Assembly (NCBI GenBank): GCA_007375785.1
Contig: VMEY01000049.1
Coordinates: forward strand, 1 to 5,333
From: Parcubacteria group bacterium Athens0416_74
Lineage (GTDB): Bacteria; Patescibacteriota; Minisyncoccia; Phycocordibacterales; UBA2100
Direction of reading: 5' to 3'
Length of the DNA: 5,333 nucleotides
Each line of letters starts with the position of its first letter. Within the stretch, counting starts at the first letter, position 1. A model generated the notes under the pieces. That model did no database searches and was not told the origin of the DNA. It worked only from the letters and a program-made list of their open reading frames with translations. The translations under genes were made by a program, and so were the position numbers. Shown one piece after another: positions 3,981 to 5,333 of the stretch.

Positions 3981-5333
3981 ATGAGTAAAGCATTAGCAAC
4001 AAAGAATGTTGCGGCTGTGCTCTTGGCTGTTGCCATGGTCTTCGGTTTCGCTTTCTCTTTTGCCACTCCGGCAAAGGCAGATGTGATTTCTGATCTCCAG
4101 GCTCAGATCCAGGCACTTCTCGCACAAATACAGGCGCTCCAGGGCAATGGAGGTTCCCAGCAGGTTGGGGGTCTCAAGTGCACCGCGACCTTCACGTTGA
4201 ACCTCAAACAGGGTTCTACGGGAAGTGAGGTCCTCGCTCTTCAGAAGTTCCTGAACAGCGTTGATGGCACACAGCTTGCCACCGCAGGCGCAGGTTCTCC
4301 GGGCAATGAAACGAGCTACTTTGGTGCAGCCACCAAGGCAGGCGTCATCAAGTTCCAGGAGAAGTTTGCGGCTGACGTCCTCACGCCGGTCGGCCTCACA
4401 AAGGGCACGGGCAATTGGTTCGCTTCGACGCGTGCCAAGGCCAACGCACTCTGCGCAGGAGGCGGCACGACAACTCCGCCAACCCCAGGTCCAGTAACAG
4501 GCACACTTCAGGTGATGGCTGGTACGCAGCCTGCGAACTCGTTGATGCCGGAAAGCGCCTCGCGCGTTCCGTTCACCACGTTCACGCTCGTCAACTCGAG
4601 CACGGGTGCGGTTACGGTCAACAATGTGACAGTCCAGAAATCCGGTCTTGGCGACAAGGCTGCGTTTGACGGCGTCATCCTCGTTGACTCAAACGGCATG
4701 GCTCTTGGTAACACCAAGACCTTGAACTCGAGCAATCAGGCAGTACTCGACGCGGGCATCACGCTCCAGCCGGGTCAGTCGGTTTCGCTCACAGTTACAG
4801 GAAGCACGGACTCTGACAACGACGCATACGCGGGTCAGATCATCGGTCTCTCTGTTGTTGGCATCAACGCCAGCGGCACAGTTTCCGGCTCGCTCCCAAT
4901 CTCGGGTGCGATGCACACGATCAACTCGACGCTTGCGCTCGGCGGCATGAGTGCTGCTGTTGGTCCTCTCGATCCTGACACCACTTCCCTCGCTACGGCA
5001 GGCAGTGGTAAGTCAATCGGTACGACCGGCTTCATCTTTGCCTCCGTTCGTCTTACGAACACGGGCTCTGCTGAAGACCAGTGGGTCAAGTCGATTCGTT
5101 GGAATCAGTCTGGTTCCGCTTCGGCTTCTGACCTTGCCAACGTAGTTACGGTCGTCGACGGTACATCGTACCCGGCGAGCATTTCTGCAGACGGTAAGTA
5201 CTACACTGCAGTCTTCCCAGGCAACGGTCTTGAGATCAAGAAAGGTCTCAACAAAGAGTTCTCGGTCAAAGCAGATGTTGTCGGTGGTCCTGCTCGCACG
5301 ATCTCCTTCGACCTCTACAAGGCTTCGGACATC
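3981..5333 (+). CDS. Secreted peptidoglycan-binding, S-layer-like surface protein (3' end cut by right edge)
   Basis: The frame is open from ATG 3981 to the window end (451 codons) with no stop. A Sec signal peptide has K3 and K8 in the n-region, a hydrophobic core at about 11-28, and AKA before D34 as the likely cleavage site. Residues 35-55 form a glutamine-rich coiled coil (two AQIQAL units). Residues 67-158 form a peptidoglycan-binding type 1 module: LNLKQGSTGSEVLALQKFLN, then a YFGAATKAGVIKFQ half and a degenerate NWFASTRAKANAL half. It is bracketed by the only two cysteines (C67, C158), a possible disulphide. A Thr/Pro linker (163-172) leads to two beta-rich, Ser/Thr-rich segments (about 174-310 and 318-451) that resemble each other (TLVNSSTGAVTVNNVTVQKSG, with VRLTNTGSAEDQWVKSIRWN). 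It probably binds the cell wall and coats the cell. S-layer identity is inferred from this architecture, common in Parcubacteria. Confidence 0.88.
   Translation, partial: MSKALATKNVAAVLLAVAMVFGFAFSFATPAKADVISDLQAQIQALLAQIQALQGNGGSQQVGGLKCTATFTLNLKQGSTGSEVLALQKFLNSVDGTQLATAGAGSPGNETSYFGAATKAGVIKFQEKFAADVLTPVGLTKGTGNWFASTRAKANALCAGGGTTTPPTPGPVTGTLQVMAGTQPANSLMPESASRVPFTTFTLVNSSTGAVTVNNVTVQKSGLGDKAAFDGVILVDSNGMALGNTKTLNSSNQAVLDAGITLQPGQSVSLTVTGSTDSDNDAYAGQIIGLSVVGINASGTVSGSLPISGAMHTINSTLALGGMSAAVGPLDPDTTSLATAGSGKSIGTTGFIFASVRLTNTGSAEDQWVKSIRWNQSGSASASDLANVVTVVDGTSYPASISADGKYYTAVFPGNGLEIKKGLNKEFSVKADVVGGPARTISFDLYKASDI

Noticed and set aside
3696..4125. Minus-strand open frames of 88 and 95 codons across the leader and the start of the surface-protein gene
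   Set aside because: They are antisense to palindromic leader sequence and to a clear signal-peptide coding region, and have no recognisable domains or start signals.
4316..5089. Minus-strand open frames inside the surface-protein gene
   Set aside because: They are shadows of a continuous plus-strand frame with signal peptide and a recognisable wall-binding module.

Overview
The window looks like a piece of a Candidatus Parcubacteria (Patescibacteria/CPR) chromosome, perhaps from the Kaiserbacteria group. The evidence is the gene set and protein style rather than a marker gene. There is a compact FtsK with a short acidic linker, a helical plus winged-helix protein of unknown function of a kind I associate with these genomes, and a secreted surface protein built as signal peptide, short coiled coil, peptidoglycan-binding module and beta-rich repeats. 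Several starts lack a Shine-Dalgarno site. The lineage call is inference from memory and was not tested.

Layout. On the minus strand, ftsK (2359 to 143) is followed one base later by a membrane-anchored protein that runs off the left edge (141 to 1), so the two form an operon. A 195-bp divergent intergenic region (2360-2554) carries one good promoter candidate for each direction, two phased A6 tracts and several inverted or repeated motifs. On the plus strand lies an unrecognised 261-residue winged-helix protein (2555-3340). A 640-bp region without a convincing protein gene follows (3341-3980). The last gene encodes a secreted peptidoglycan-binding, S-layer-like protein, which starts at 3981 and is still open at the right edge (451 codons visible).

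The most interesting part is the 640-bp non-coding region. Its first half (3341-3505) holds GC-rich hairpins, including one segment that can pair with either of two partners ahead of a T6 run. Next comes a perfect DnaA box (3514-3522) just upstream of an extended -10 promoter (3540-3570). From the predicted start near 3577 to the surface-protein ATG there are about 404 nt packed with at least eight short, mostly perfect stem-loops plus one long imperfect stem. The very first nucleotides form a UUCG-capped hairpin. I recognise no known RNA family, so I read it as a long structured 5' leader, or possibly a separate structured RNA, controlling or stabilising the mRNA of an abundant surface protein.

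How the genes fit together: FtsK moves chromosomal DNA at the division septum, and its downstream partner is probably envelope-associated. The surface protein would coat or bind the cell wall. The winged-helix protein could be a DNA-binding regulator, but nothing in the sequence names its target.
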